Assembly (NCBI GenBank): GCA_049794535.1
Contig: JBARCX010000103.1
Location: 1-11,511 of the forward strand
Source: JBARCX01 sp049794535
Lineage (GTDB): Bacteria; Pseudomonadota; Gammaproteobacteria; Xanthomonadales; Rhodanobacteraceae
Length of the DNA: 11,511 nt
Reading direction: 5' to 3'
The translations under genes were made by a program, and so were the position numbers. Below the pieces are notes generated by a model. The model saw nothing but the letters and a program-made list of their open reading frames with translations, was not told the origin of the DNA and searched no databases. This document shows, piece by piece, positions 6,964-11,511 of the stretch (positions are counted from its first letter, which is position 1; every line of letters starts with the position of its first letter).

Positions 6964-6972
6964 ATTATGGCA
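6964..6972 (-). promoter_or_regulatory. candidate extended -10 promoter of clp
   Basis: The minus strand reads TGCCATAAT: CATAAT matches 5 of 6 positions of TATAAT and carries the TGn extension just upstream. No good -35 sits 16-18 bp away, which fits an extended -10 or an activator-dependent promoter. The predicted start is near 6957, giving a leader of about 77 nt. Confidence 0.4.
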
Positions 6973-7003
6973 AAGTCGTTGCGTAAGCCGCAGGTTCTGT
7001 TTT

Positions 7004-7028
7004 TGCGAAATATGCCGCATACTTCGCA
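7004..7028. promoter_or_regulatory. 25-bp inverted repeat between clp and speD, operator candidate
   Basis: Arms TGCGAAATATGC (7004-7015) and GCATACTTCGCA (7017-7028) are complementary at 11 of 12 positions around a single central base. The site lies between divergent promoters and is centred about 60 bp upstream of the predicted clp start, near a class I activator position. It is not a CRP/Clp site, since the TGCGA/TCGCA ends are too far apart. I do not recognise the cognate regulator. A partial direct copy, TTGCGTAAGCCGCA, lies at 6979-6992. Confidence 0.5.
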
Positions 7029-7059
7029 GTCTTGTTGTCGCTGGCACTTTCGCGTGCCT

Positions 7060-7122
7060 GTAACAAGGGCGCGCTAGGCTTCCGCCTTCGCACTGTACTT
7101 GTCCTGCGGGGACCCTTGTTGC
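7060..7122 (+). other. possible structured speD leader
   Basis: AACAAGGG (7062-7069) and CCCTTGTT (7113-7120) are perfect 8-nt complements, extendable by a G-U and a G-C pair. Between them AGGC-ttcc-GCCT (7076-7087) forms an inner hairpin. The right arm ends 36 nt before GGAGAG, the speD ribosome site. A weak promoter (TTGTCG 7035-7040, 18 bp, TGTAAC 7059-7064) would put the left arm at the promoter itself, so whether it is transcribed is unsure. Confidence 0.3.
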
Positions 7123-7168
7123 TAACCCGCCTCTACTGCTGGCCGCCGTGCGGTCATGGAGAGTCGCC

Positions 7169-7954
7169 GTGGTGAAACCCCTCCCGCGCCTGCGTTTGCA
7201 GGGCTTCAATAACCTGACCAAGGCTCTGAGCTTCAATATCTACGATATCTGCTATGCAGTGTCGGAAGAGCAGCGCCAGCGCTACATCGAGTACATCGAT
7301 GAGCAATACGATGCCGATCGTTTGACCCAGATCCTCACGGATGTGGCCGAGATCATTGGCGCCAACATCCTCAACGTGGCCCGTCAGGACTACGACCCGC
7401 AGGGTGCCTCGGTGACCATCCTCATTTCCGAGGAGCCGATCGTCGAGAAGCTCGGCCGTGACACCATCTCCGGTGCCGTGGTCGCGCACATGGACAAGAG
7501 CCACATCACCGTCCATACCTACCCGGAAACGCATCCGCACAACGGTATTGCGACCTTCCGTGCGGATATCGATGTGGCCACCTGCGGCGTGATCTCTCCG
7601 CTGAAGGCGCTGAATTACCTGATCGACAGCTTCGAGTCAGATATCGTTGTGTGCGACTACCGCGTTCGCGGTTTCACCCGCGATGTGAAGGGTAAGAAGC
7701 ACTTCATCGACCATAAGATCAACTCGGTGCAGGACTATCTGGCGCGCCATATCCGCCAGAAGTACGAGATGTTCGACGTCAACGTGTATCAGGAAAATAT
7801 GTTCCACACGAAGATGCACATCAAGGACTTTGACCTTGATACGTACCTGTTCGAGGCGCATGCCGACGATCTTTCGTTCAAGGAGCGTCAGCGCATTGAA
7901 TCGCTGCTGCGCCGCGAGATCGAAGAGCTGTTCCACGGTCGCAACCTGATGTGA
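7169..7954 (+). CDS. speD: S-adenosylmethionine decarboxylase proenzyme
   Basis: A 261-residue proenzyme of the E. coli-type AdoMet decarboxylase. It supplies decarboxylated AdoMet, the aminopropyl donor for spermidine. Self-cleavage before Ser111 in DKSHITVHTYPETHPHNG makes the pyruvoyl cofactor; Cys139 in DVATCGVISP is a second conserved active-site residue. I start at the first of two adjacent GTG codons (7169), giving MVKPLPRLRLQGFNNLTKAL. GGAGAG at 7158-7163 lies 5 nt upstream, and the frame's earlier GTG at 7148 adds seven residues with no family match. Length is typical. speE is not adjacent, unlike in E. coli. The gene stands alone with its own terminator, diverging from clp. Confidence 0.95.
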   Translation: MVKPLPRLRLQGFNNLTKALSFNIYDICYAVSEEQRQRYIEYIDEQYDADRLTQILTDVAEIIGANILNVARQDYDPQGASVTILISEEPIVEKLGRDTISGAVVAHMDKSHITVHTYPETHPHNGIATFRADIDVATCGVISPLKALNYLIDSFESDIVVCDYRVRGFTRDVKGKKHFIDHKINSVQDYLARHIRQKYEMFDVNVYQENMFHTKMHIKDFDLDTYLFEAHADDLSFKERQRIESLLRREIEELFHGRNLM

Positions 7955-7960
7955 TCCATG

Positions 7961-7987
7961 AAAAACCCGCCGAAAGGCGGGTTTTTT
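7961..7987. terminator. strong bidirectional terminator between speD and coq7
   Basis: CCCGCC-gaaa-GGCGGG is flanked by AAAAA on the left and TTTTTT on the right. The stem is 11 bp with A-T pairs, closed by a stable GAAA tetraloop. It serves speD on the plus strand, 6 nt after the stop, and equally well coq7 on the minus strand, where the A tract reads as T. Confidence 0.9.
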
Positions 7988-7999
7988 GTGATCAGTTGA

Positions 8000-8064
8000 G
8001 AGGAGTGAGAAACGAGAGGGCGCTGGTGCTTGGACTCTTTTCTCACTTCTCCAGACTCGTTTCT
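8000..8064. repeat. intergenic inverted repeat with two alternative right arms
   Basis: GAGGAGTGAGAAACGAG (8000-8016) pairs with CTCTTTTCTCACTTCTC (8035-8051) at 15 Watson-Crick and one G-U position of 17, with an 18-nt loop. The core AGAAACGAG (8008-8016) is also a perfect 9-bp match to CTCGTTTCT (8056-8064), which runs into the coq7 stop codon. The purine-rich GAG/GTGAG character is unlike the surrounding coding sequence and suggests a dispersed intergenic repeat, but copy number cannot be judged from one window. Confidence 0.5.
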
Positions 8065-8704
8065 AGATCCGGTACGCCACCGTTTTCATCACCGTTGAGC
8101 TGACATGCATCAGCTGCGGAATCGGGAACGGCAGTGCTACGCCGCCGCGCGCCTGTGCATTCTCTGCGTGGCGTACTTCGTCGGCCTGCATCTGGGTTAG
8201 TACGGCGCGCGAGCGTTCGTCTTGTGCTGGCAGTGTCTCCAGGTGCTCTTCCAAGTGGGCTTCCACCTGACGTTCAGTCTCTACGACGAAGCCCAGACTG
8301 ACCGGATCGCCGACGAGTGCTGCTGCGGCACCGATGACATAGCTGCCGGCGTACCACAGTGGATTAAGCAGGCTCGGGCGGCTATCCAGCTCCTTCAATC
8401 GCTGAGCGCACCAGGCAAGGTGATCGGTTTCCTCGGTGGCGGCGTGCTGCAGATAGGTGCGGGTTTCATCGTGGCGAGCCAATGCGGCTTGGCCGTCATA
8501 GAGCGCCTGGGCGCAGACTTCGCCGGTGTGATTGATGCGCATCAGGCCCGCAGCGTGGCGGCGCTCGGCGTCATCCATTTCCGCCTCAGTCATGCTTTGG
8601 GCGGGCGATGGGCGCGTTGCTTCCGGTGCACCAGCGACGGTTTCCAATGCGCGCTCGATGCCTGCGAGCAGGCGATCGAGTGGAGTGAGCGTGCGTGCGT
8701 TCAT
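8063..8704 (-). CDS. coq7: demethoxyubiquinone hydroxylase (Coq7/CAT5 family)
   Basis: A 213-residue membrane-associated di-iron monooxygenase that hydroxylates the demethoxyubiquinone ring late in ubiquinone synthesis. The six carboxylate and histidine ligands are visible: Glu62 in INHTGEV, Glu92 and His95 in EETDH, Glu144 in VETE, and Glu176 and His179 in DEVRH. A hydrophobic hairpin near 118-140 fits membrane contact. I use the ATG at 8702-8704, which gives the normal bacterial Coq7 length; the longer open frame to 8803 overlaps the upstream gene. The ATG shares one base with that gene's stop (TGATG), so translation is likely coupled. This is the oxygen-dependent alternative to UbiF-type flavin hydroxylases. 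Confidence 0.93.
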   Translation of the reverse strand: MNARTLTPLDRLLAGIERALETVAGAPEATRPSPAQSMTEAEMDDAERRHAAGLMRINHTGEVCAQALYDGQAALARHDETRTYLQHAATEETDHLAWCAQRLKELDSRPSLLNPLWYAGSYVIGAAAALVGDPVSLGFVVETERQVEAHLEEHLETLPAQDERSRAVLTQMQADEVRHAENAQARGGVALPFPIPQLMHVSSTVMKTVAYRI

Positions 8705-9909
8705 CAGGGAAGCTCCAATTGCTGCGCCAGCAGGGTCAGCGGGTGTTGGTGTGGCCAGTGGCGGCCCTGTTCGGTCATGCCGGCAGCGAGATGCAGCCGA
8801 CAACCGATATTGGACGACAACAGGCGTTGCGGTGCCAGCGTGGCGATCTGATCCAGCGTGTCATCACGCAGCCGCGCAGCGCGTTCGGGAAATTCGAGCA
8901 TATGGCTACCGGCAGCGCCGCAGCAGTGCGGCGGGCGGGGAATGGGTGTTACTTGCAGTTCCGGTACGCGTCGCAGCAGTTGCAGCAGGGCCGTTTCGCT
9001 GCGAGCTACATTGATCTGCGTGCAAGGCAAATGCAGGGTTGCGCGCAGCGGTAGCGGGCGAAAATGGAGCTGTTCAGCGTGTGCGGCCAGCAGCGTGAAC
9101 GGGTCGGTCACCGGCGCGCCGGGTAATGCACGACGCAAGGTGCCAAGACAGCCGGGCGTCACCGACAACAAATGCGTGGCGCCACAGGCGGCCCAAGCCA
9201 GGCGCACTTGTTGCGCCGCCTGTTCGGCGCTTTGCGCTTCGCCGCCGTGCAGGTCCATGGCGCCGCAGCAGAATGCGGGCAACATGCTGACTCGAAATCC
9301 GGCCGCTCGCAGCAGTGTTAGTGCAGCCTGTTGTGCTTCGGCGTCATCAATGCTGGCGACGCAGCCGGGAAATAGGGCGATATGTACGGCGCTTGCATCT
9401 GCCGCTGCGGTCACGGGACTGGGTGACTGGGTGATTGCGGCATCCGACATCGTTGCCAGCGCGGCGCGCCACGGTGAATAGGTGGGCAGCCATGCCATTG
9501 CGCGCTGCTTCCAGCGTGGCAGCCGTATCCAATGGGCGATCTGGCGCAATCGGCGAAGCTGCGCAGGATGTCGGAGTAAGGCCAATAGCCGACGCGGTCG
9601 CTGGGGTGCGGCCCCCAGTAGGGCTCGGGTTTCCACTAGCAATTCGCCATACTGCACCCCTGCAGGGCAGACTTTTTCACAGTTCAGGCAACCAAGGCAG
9701 TGATCCAGCGGCTTGCGCAGGGCTGGGGTAACCTCGATTTGGCCCCGCGCAACAGCTGCAGCGATGGCGATGCGGCCACGTGGCGACTCCGTTTCGTTGC
9801 CATCCAACGCATAAGTGGGGCAGACCGGTAGGCACAAGCCGCACTGCACGCACTGATCGGCCAGTACGGAAATGCGGTGGGGGGGGTTCTCAGACGGCAT
9901 GCTCATCAT
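8704..9909 (-). CDS. GlcF-like (Fe-S)-binding protein
   Basis: A 401-residue cytoplasmic iron-sulfur protein. Two [4Fe-4S] ferredoxin motifs lie near the N terminus: C20/C23/C26/C30 (CVQCGLCLPVCPTY) and C71/C74/C77/C81 (CLGCLNCEKVCPAG). Two CCG domains follow: C183, C214-C215-G and C254; then C296, C329-C330-G and C370 in SSNIGC. This is the layout and length of GlcF, the electron-transfer subunit of glycolate oxidase, and PRGRI (43-47) and the NIGC motif also match. No glcD, glcE or other flavin oxidase gene is in the window, so the partner and substrate are unknown. Two adjacent ATG codons start at 9909 without a clear ribosome site. It overlaps coq7 by one base. Confidence 0.85.
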   Translation of the reverse strand: MMSMPSENPPHRISVLADQCVQCGLCLPVCPTYALDGNETESPRGRIAIAAAVARGQIEVTPALRKPLDHCLGCLNCEKVCPAGVQYGELLVETRALLGAAPQRPRRLLALLRHPAQLRRLRQIAHWIRLPRWKQRAMAWLPTYSPWRAALATMSDAAITQSPSPVTAAADASAVHIALFPGCVASIDDAEAQQAALTLLRAAGFRVSMLPAFCCGAMDLHGGEAQSAEQAAQQVRLAWAACGATHLLSVTPGCLGTLRRALPGAPVTDPFTLLAAHAEQLHFRPLPLRATLHLPCTQINVARSETALLQLLRRVPELQVTPIPRPPHCCGAAGSHMLEFPERAARLRDDTLDQIATLAPQRLLSSNIGCRLHLAAGMTEQGRHWPHQHPLTLLAQQLELP

Positions 9910-9946
9910 GCTATCATTGCCAGCTCGCAGCCCGCCTGGCGTGGGC

Positions 9947-9976
9947 TTGCGCGATAGATGAAAGCTCCGCTATCAT
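9947..9976 (+). promoter_or_regulatory. candidate promoter of rplM-rpsI
   Basis: TTGCGC (9947-9952) is followed after 18 bp by TATCAT (9971-9976), which matches 5 of 6 positions of TATAAT. A start near 9983 would leave a leader of about 56 nt before the L13 ATG. The octamer GCTATCAT holding the -10 also occurs at 9910-9917, next to the divergent Fe-S gene start. Confidence 0.5.
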
Positions 9977-10006
9977 CTCGCGCCTTTGTTCCACCGATTC
10001 CGCTTA

Positions 10007-10021
10007 CCGCCCATGTGGCGG
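10007..10021 (+). other. small hairpin in the rplM leader
   Basis: CCGCC-catgt-GGCGG forms a 5-bp stem 17 nt before the L13 ATG. Ribosomal-protein leaders often carry binding sites for their own product, but this hairpin is short and I do not recognise a known L13 leader, so a regulatory role is only a possibility. Confidence 0.25.
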
Positions 10022-10038
10022 CAGACAGGTATTTCGAA

Positions 10039-10467
10039 ATGAAAACGTTCAGCGCCAAGCCGGAAAGCGTCAAGCGCGACTGGTTCGTGATCGACGCAAC
10101 AGACAAGACGCTTGGTCGTCTGTCGACCGAGATCGCACGCCGGTTACGCGGTAAGCACAAGCCGGAGTTCACCCCGCACGTCGATACCGGCGACTACATC
10201 GTCGTGGTCAACGCCGAGAAGGTGGCTGTCACCGGCGCCAAGCTGGACGACAAGATGTACCACCGCTTCACCGGTTATGTCGGCAACCTCAAGACCACCA
10301 GTCTTAAGGATCTGCTGGCTACCCATCCGGAGCGCGTCATCGAGATCGCCGTGAAGGGCATGTTGCCGAAGAACCCGCTGGGTCGTGCGATGTATCGCAA
10401 GCTCAAGGTGTACGGCGGCGCCGAGCATCCGCATACCGCACAGCAGCCGCAGGCGCTGGAACTCTAA
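10039..10467 (+). CDS. rplM: 50S ribosomal protein L13
   Basis: A 142-residue large-subunit protein of the exact E. coli length. It begins MKTFSAKPESVKRDWFVIDA and carries the family signature region VKGMLPKNPLGRAMYRKLKV, then YGGAEHPHTAQQP near the C terminus. I use the ATG at 10039; the frame is open upstream to 9958, but that stretch is promoter and leader. An AGG 9 nt upstream is a modest ribosome site. The stop TAA at 10465-10467 forms part of the Shine-Dalgarno AAGGA of rpsI, and the two genes form the conserved rplM-rpsI operon. Confidence 0.97.
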   Translation: MKTFSAKPESVKRDWFVIDATDKTLGRLSTEIARRLRGKHKPEFTPHVDTGDYIVVVNAEKVAVTGAKLDDKMYHRFTGYVGNLKTTSLKDLLATHPERVIEIAVKGMLPKNPLGRAMYRKLKVYGGAEHPHTAQQPQALEL

Positions 10468-10476
10468 GGAAACATC

Positions 10477-10869
10477 ATGGCGATTCAGCAGAATTACGGC
10501 ACTGGCCGTCGCAAGACCTCCGCCGCCCGCGTGTTCCTCCGCAAGGGCAGCGGCGCGATCGAAGTCAATGGCAAGAAGCTCGAGCAGTTCTTTGGTCGTG
10601 AGACCTCCTGCATGATCGTGCGTCAGCCGCTTGAACTGACCCAGAACATCGACAAGTTCGACATCAAGGTGACGGTCGCCGGTGGCGGCATCACCGGTCA
10701 GGCTGGTGCGATCCGTCTCGGTATCGCTCGCGCTCTGATCGAGTACGACGAGACCCTGAAGTCGCCGCTGCGTAAGGCTGGCTTCGTGACCCGCGATGCT
10801 CGTGAAGTCGAGCGTAAGAAGGTCGGTCTGCACAAAGCCCGTCGCGCTACCCAGTTCTCGAAGCGCTAA
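10477..10869 (+). CDS. rpsI: 30S ribosomal protein S9
   Basis: A 130-residue small-subunit protein of normal length. It begins with NYGTGRRKTSAARVFLR, has the central GGGITGQAGAIRLGIARAL motif, and ends in the invariant basic tail ARRATQFSKR that reaches the P-site tRNA. AAGGA at 10466-10470, overlapping the rplM stop, lies 6 nt before the ATG. Translation with rplM is therefore closely linked. No canonical T-rich terminator follows directly. Confidence 0.97.
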   Translation: MAIQQNYGTGRRKTSAARVFLRKGSGAIEVNGKKLEQFFGRETSCMIVRQPLELTQNIDKFDIKVTVAGGGITGQAGAIRLGIARALIEYDETLKSPLRKAGFVTRDAREVERKKVGLHKARRATQFSKR

Positions 10870-10880
10870 TTGTTTCATTC

Positions 10881-10905
10881 GAGCTGGCTCCATCGGAGCT
10901 GGCTC
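10881..10905 (+). repeat. tandem GAGCTGGCTC pair after rpsI
   Basis: Two identical copies of GAGCTGGCTC (10881-10890 and 10896-10905) are separated by CATCG. Because each copy is itself nearly palindromic, they can pair with each other as a 10-bp stem with two central G-U pairs, closed by a further C-G. This may protect or end the rpsI mRNA, but there is no T run. Confidence 0.35.
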
Positions 10906-10929
10906 AAATAGAACAACGGCTTCGACGGT

Positions 10930-10956
10930 ACGGTGCAACAAGTCAGAGCGCACCGT
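10930..10956 (+). other. hairpin just upstream of tRNA-Gln
   Basis: ACGGTGC (10930-10936) and GCACCGT (10950-10956) form a perfect 7-bp stem with a 13-nt loop, ending 12 nt before the tRNA. Only TTTT at 10966-10969 follows, too far for a standard terminator. It could mark the tRNA 5' processing region if the tRNA is read through from rpsI; I see no convincing separate tRNA promoter. Confidence 0.3.
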
Positions 10957-10968
10957 GCTGGCAGGTTT

Positions 10969-11042
10969 TGGGAGATCGTCTAACGGTAGGACAACGGACT
11001 CTGACTCCGTTTATCTAGGTTCGAATCCTAGTCTCCCAGCCA
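10969..11042 (+). tRNA. tRNA-Gln (anticodon CUG)
   Basis: A complete 74-nt cloverleaf. The acceptor stem TGGGAGA/TCTCCCA has discriminator G and an encoded CCA. The D arm contains CTAACGGTAGGAC. The anticodon stem ACGGA/TCCGT holds the loop CTCTGAC with anticodon CTG. The T arm CTAGG-TTCGAAT-CCTAG is perfect. Anticodon CUG reads CAG glutamine codons. The overall sequence resembles E. coli tRNA-Gln. It is intact, with no interrupted 3' half that would indicate an integrated element. Confidence 0.97.
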
Positions 11043-11082
11043 AAATAAAAAGCCCGCCTTTATGGCGGGCTTTTTATTTTGG
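11040..11082. terminator. long terminator starting inside the tRNA CCA end
   Basis: The left arm begins at the CC of the tRNA CCA and runs through CAAAATAAAAAGCCCGCC. With loop TTTAT, the right arm GGCGGGCTTTTTATTTTGG completes a stem of 19 perfect pairs. The core GCCCGCC/GGCGGGC followed by TTTTTATTTT is a classic intrinsic terminator. The A-rich left side makes it work in both directions. Confidence 0.9.
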
Positions 11083-11250
11083 TCTGTGGCTACAGGAAGC
11101 GGGCCATGTTCGGCTAGTTATCTGGAACTTGTTGGGCGGCGCGCGGCGCGGGTGCATGGATGGGGTGAACAACCCTGGCCTCCTAGCCAGTAAGCAAAAG
11201 GCCCTGATTTCTCACGGCCTTTATGCATTTCAAGTATTCTGAAATTGGAT
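11083..11250. other. non-coding stretch with consecutive hairpins
   Basis: No convincing coding sequence lies here. Two clear hairpins follow one another: CTGGC-ctccta-GCCAG (11175-11190), then GCA/AAAGGCC/TGA-tttc-TCA/GGCCTTT/TGC (11194-11226), with a C-C mismatch and one bulged A. A short GGG/CCC pairing around GTGAACAA precedes them. On the minus strand the first loop reads TAGGAG. The second hairpin, followed by ATGCATTT, could end a small plus-strand transcript, but no good promoter is visible. Confidence 0.4.
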
Positions 11251-11306
11251 CCGCTTCCTTAAAAGCAAAGCCCCGCAATTGCGGGGCTTTGCTTTTAAGG
11301 AAGCGG
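11251..11306. terminator. 56-bp perfect palindrome, bidirectional terminator of rpiA
   Basis: Two 28-bp arms meet at AATT without a spacer or a mismatch. The outer part is CCGCTTCCTTAAAAGCAAAG, the inner part CCCCGCAA, and the second arm is their exact complement. The GC-rich inner stem flanked by GCTTTGCTTTT reads as an intrinsic terminator on both strands. It lies 62 nt past the rpiA stop and downstream of the tRNA-Gln unit. The length and perfection exceed what termination needs. Confidence 0.75.
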
Positions 11307-11368
11307 GGCGAAGCAAAAATCGCTAACAAGCCCACTGCGCGCCATTAACTAGCAGCGCGGTTGTCGGC

Positions 11369-11511
11369 TTACAGCTCTTTGTCGCCCACCAGCACGACAT
11401 CGGCTGGGCGGCGTGCAAACAGGCCGACGCTGACAATGCCAGGCAGCTGGTTGAGTTCGTTCTCCAGTGCCACCGGATCGACGATCTGCCAACCATGCAC
11501 GTCGATGATCC
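11369..11511 (-). CDS. rpiA: ribose-5-phosphate isomerase A, C-terminal part
   Basis: The last 47 codons of a minus-strand gene that enters from the right edge and stops at TAA (11369-11371). The peptide IIDVHGWQIVDPVALENELN is followed by LPGIVSVGLFARRPADVVLV and ends GDKEL. This matches the RpiA C terminus, with DVHG, the DP-x-x-LE helix and the GLFA-R-ADV strand in the same order and spacing as the E. coli enzyme. RpiA interconverts ribose 5-phosphate and ribulose 5-phosphate in the pentose phosphate pathway. Catalytic residues lie outside the window. It converges on the rplM-rpsI-tRNA unit. Confidence 0.9.
   Translation of the reverse strand, partial: IIDVHGWQIVDPVALENELNQLPGIVSVGLFARRPADVVLVGDKEL

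Noticed and set aside
7004..7028. Interpretation of the 25-bp repeat as a CRP/Clp binding site
   Set aside because: CRP-type sites need TGTGA and TCACA halves 6 bp apart; here the TGCGA/TCGCA ends are 15 bp apart and the inner sequence is itself symmetric.
8222..8851. 209-codon plus-strand frame opposite coq7
   Set aside because: Antisense to the di-iron ligands of coq7; the peptide is Cys-rich and shows no known fold.
10144..10953. 269-codon minus-strand frame opposite rplM-rpsI
   Set aside because: Antisense shadow of two ribosomal protein genes with no ribosome site or recognisable domain.
11031..11100. Attachment site of an integrated element at the tRNA-Gln 3' end
   Set aside because: The tRNA is intact, no second copy of its 3' half is seen in the window, no integrase gene is present, and the following genes are housekeeping.
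11140..11230. A second, degenerate tRNA after tRNA-Gln
   Set aside because: The hairpins cannot be arranged as a cloverleaf and there is no GGTTCGAATCC-type T arm.
10796..11242. 148-codon plus-strand frame from late rpsI through the tRNA to past its terminator
   Set aside because: It runs through the end of rpsI, a tRNA and an intrinsic terminator, so it cannot be a real coding region.
1..11511. CRISPR array, transposon, prophage or toxin-antitoxin system
   Set aside because: No regularly spaced repeats, transposase, phage gene or small paired toxin-antitoxin genes were found; nearly all of the sequence is explained by conserved chromosomal genes.

Overview
This window looks like a chromosomal housekeeping segment of a gammaproteobacterium of the order Xanthomonadales, most likely the Rhodanobacteraceae (Dyella, Rhodanobacter or Luteibacter type). 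The base composition is G+C rich. A Clp-type CRP homologue sits beside speD. The gene order trpG-trpD-trpC ... clp / speD / coq7 / Fe-S protein / rplM-rpsI is, from memory, the xanthomonad arrangement. No database search was possible, so the family placement is inference.

Layout. (1) 1-731: three minus-strand genes (DUF3325-like, DUF3649-like and the first 21 codons of a PepSY-type membrane protein) read as a small iron-linked operon. They sit behind a well-formed sigma70-type promoter whose -10 box lies under a Fur-box-like palindrome. (2) 989-4181: plus-strand trpG-trpD-trpC, packed closely and followed after 5 nt by a membrane-anchored HAD phosphatase resembling PgpC. (3) 4323-6081: a MarR-GNAT fusion gene on the plus strand converges on, and overlaps by 35 bp, a minus-strand TauE/SafE permease gene. 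(4) 6179-7954: divergent clp (minus) and speD (plus), with a 25-bp inverted repeat between them. A strong terminator follows speD. (5) 8063-9909: minus-strand pair of a GlcF-like Fe-S protein gene and coq7, overlapping by one base. (6) 9947-11042: rplM-rpsI, then tRNA-Gln(CUG) with an encoded CCA. (7) 11040-11511: a long tRNA terminator, a non-coding stretch with several hairpins, a perfect 56-bp palindrome, and the 3' end of rpiA on the minus strand.

Function. The trp block carries out the glutamine-amidotransferase, phosphoribosyl-transfer and indole-glycerol-phosphate steps of tryptophan synthesis. clp encodes a global regulator that in Xanthomonas responds to cyclic-di-GMP. speD commits S-adenosylmethionine to spermidine synthesis. 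coq7 hydroxylates demethoxyubiquinone. rplM and rpsI encode ribosomal proteins L13 and S9. No phage, transposon, CRISPR array or defence system is visible. The points of interest are regulatory DNA and gene context: the Fur-type promoter, the clp/speD operator-like palindrome, the self-palindrome in front of the MarR-GNAT gene, the orphan GlcF-like gene joined to coq7, and the hairpin-rich 3' end between tRNA-Gln and rpiA.
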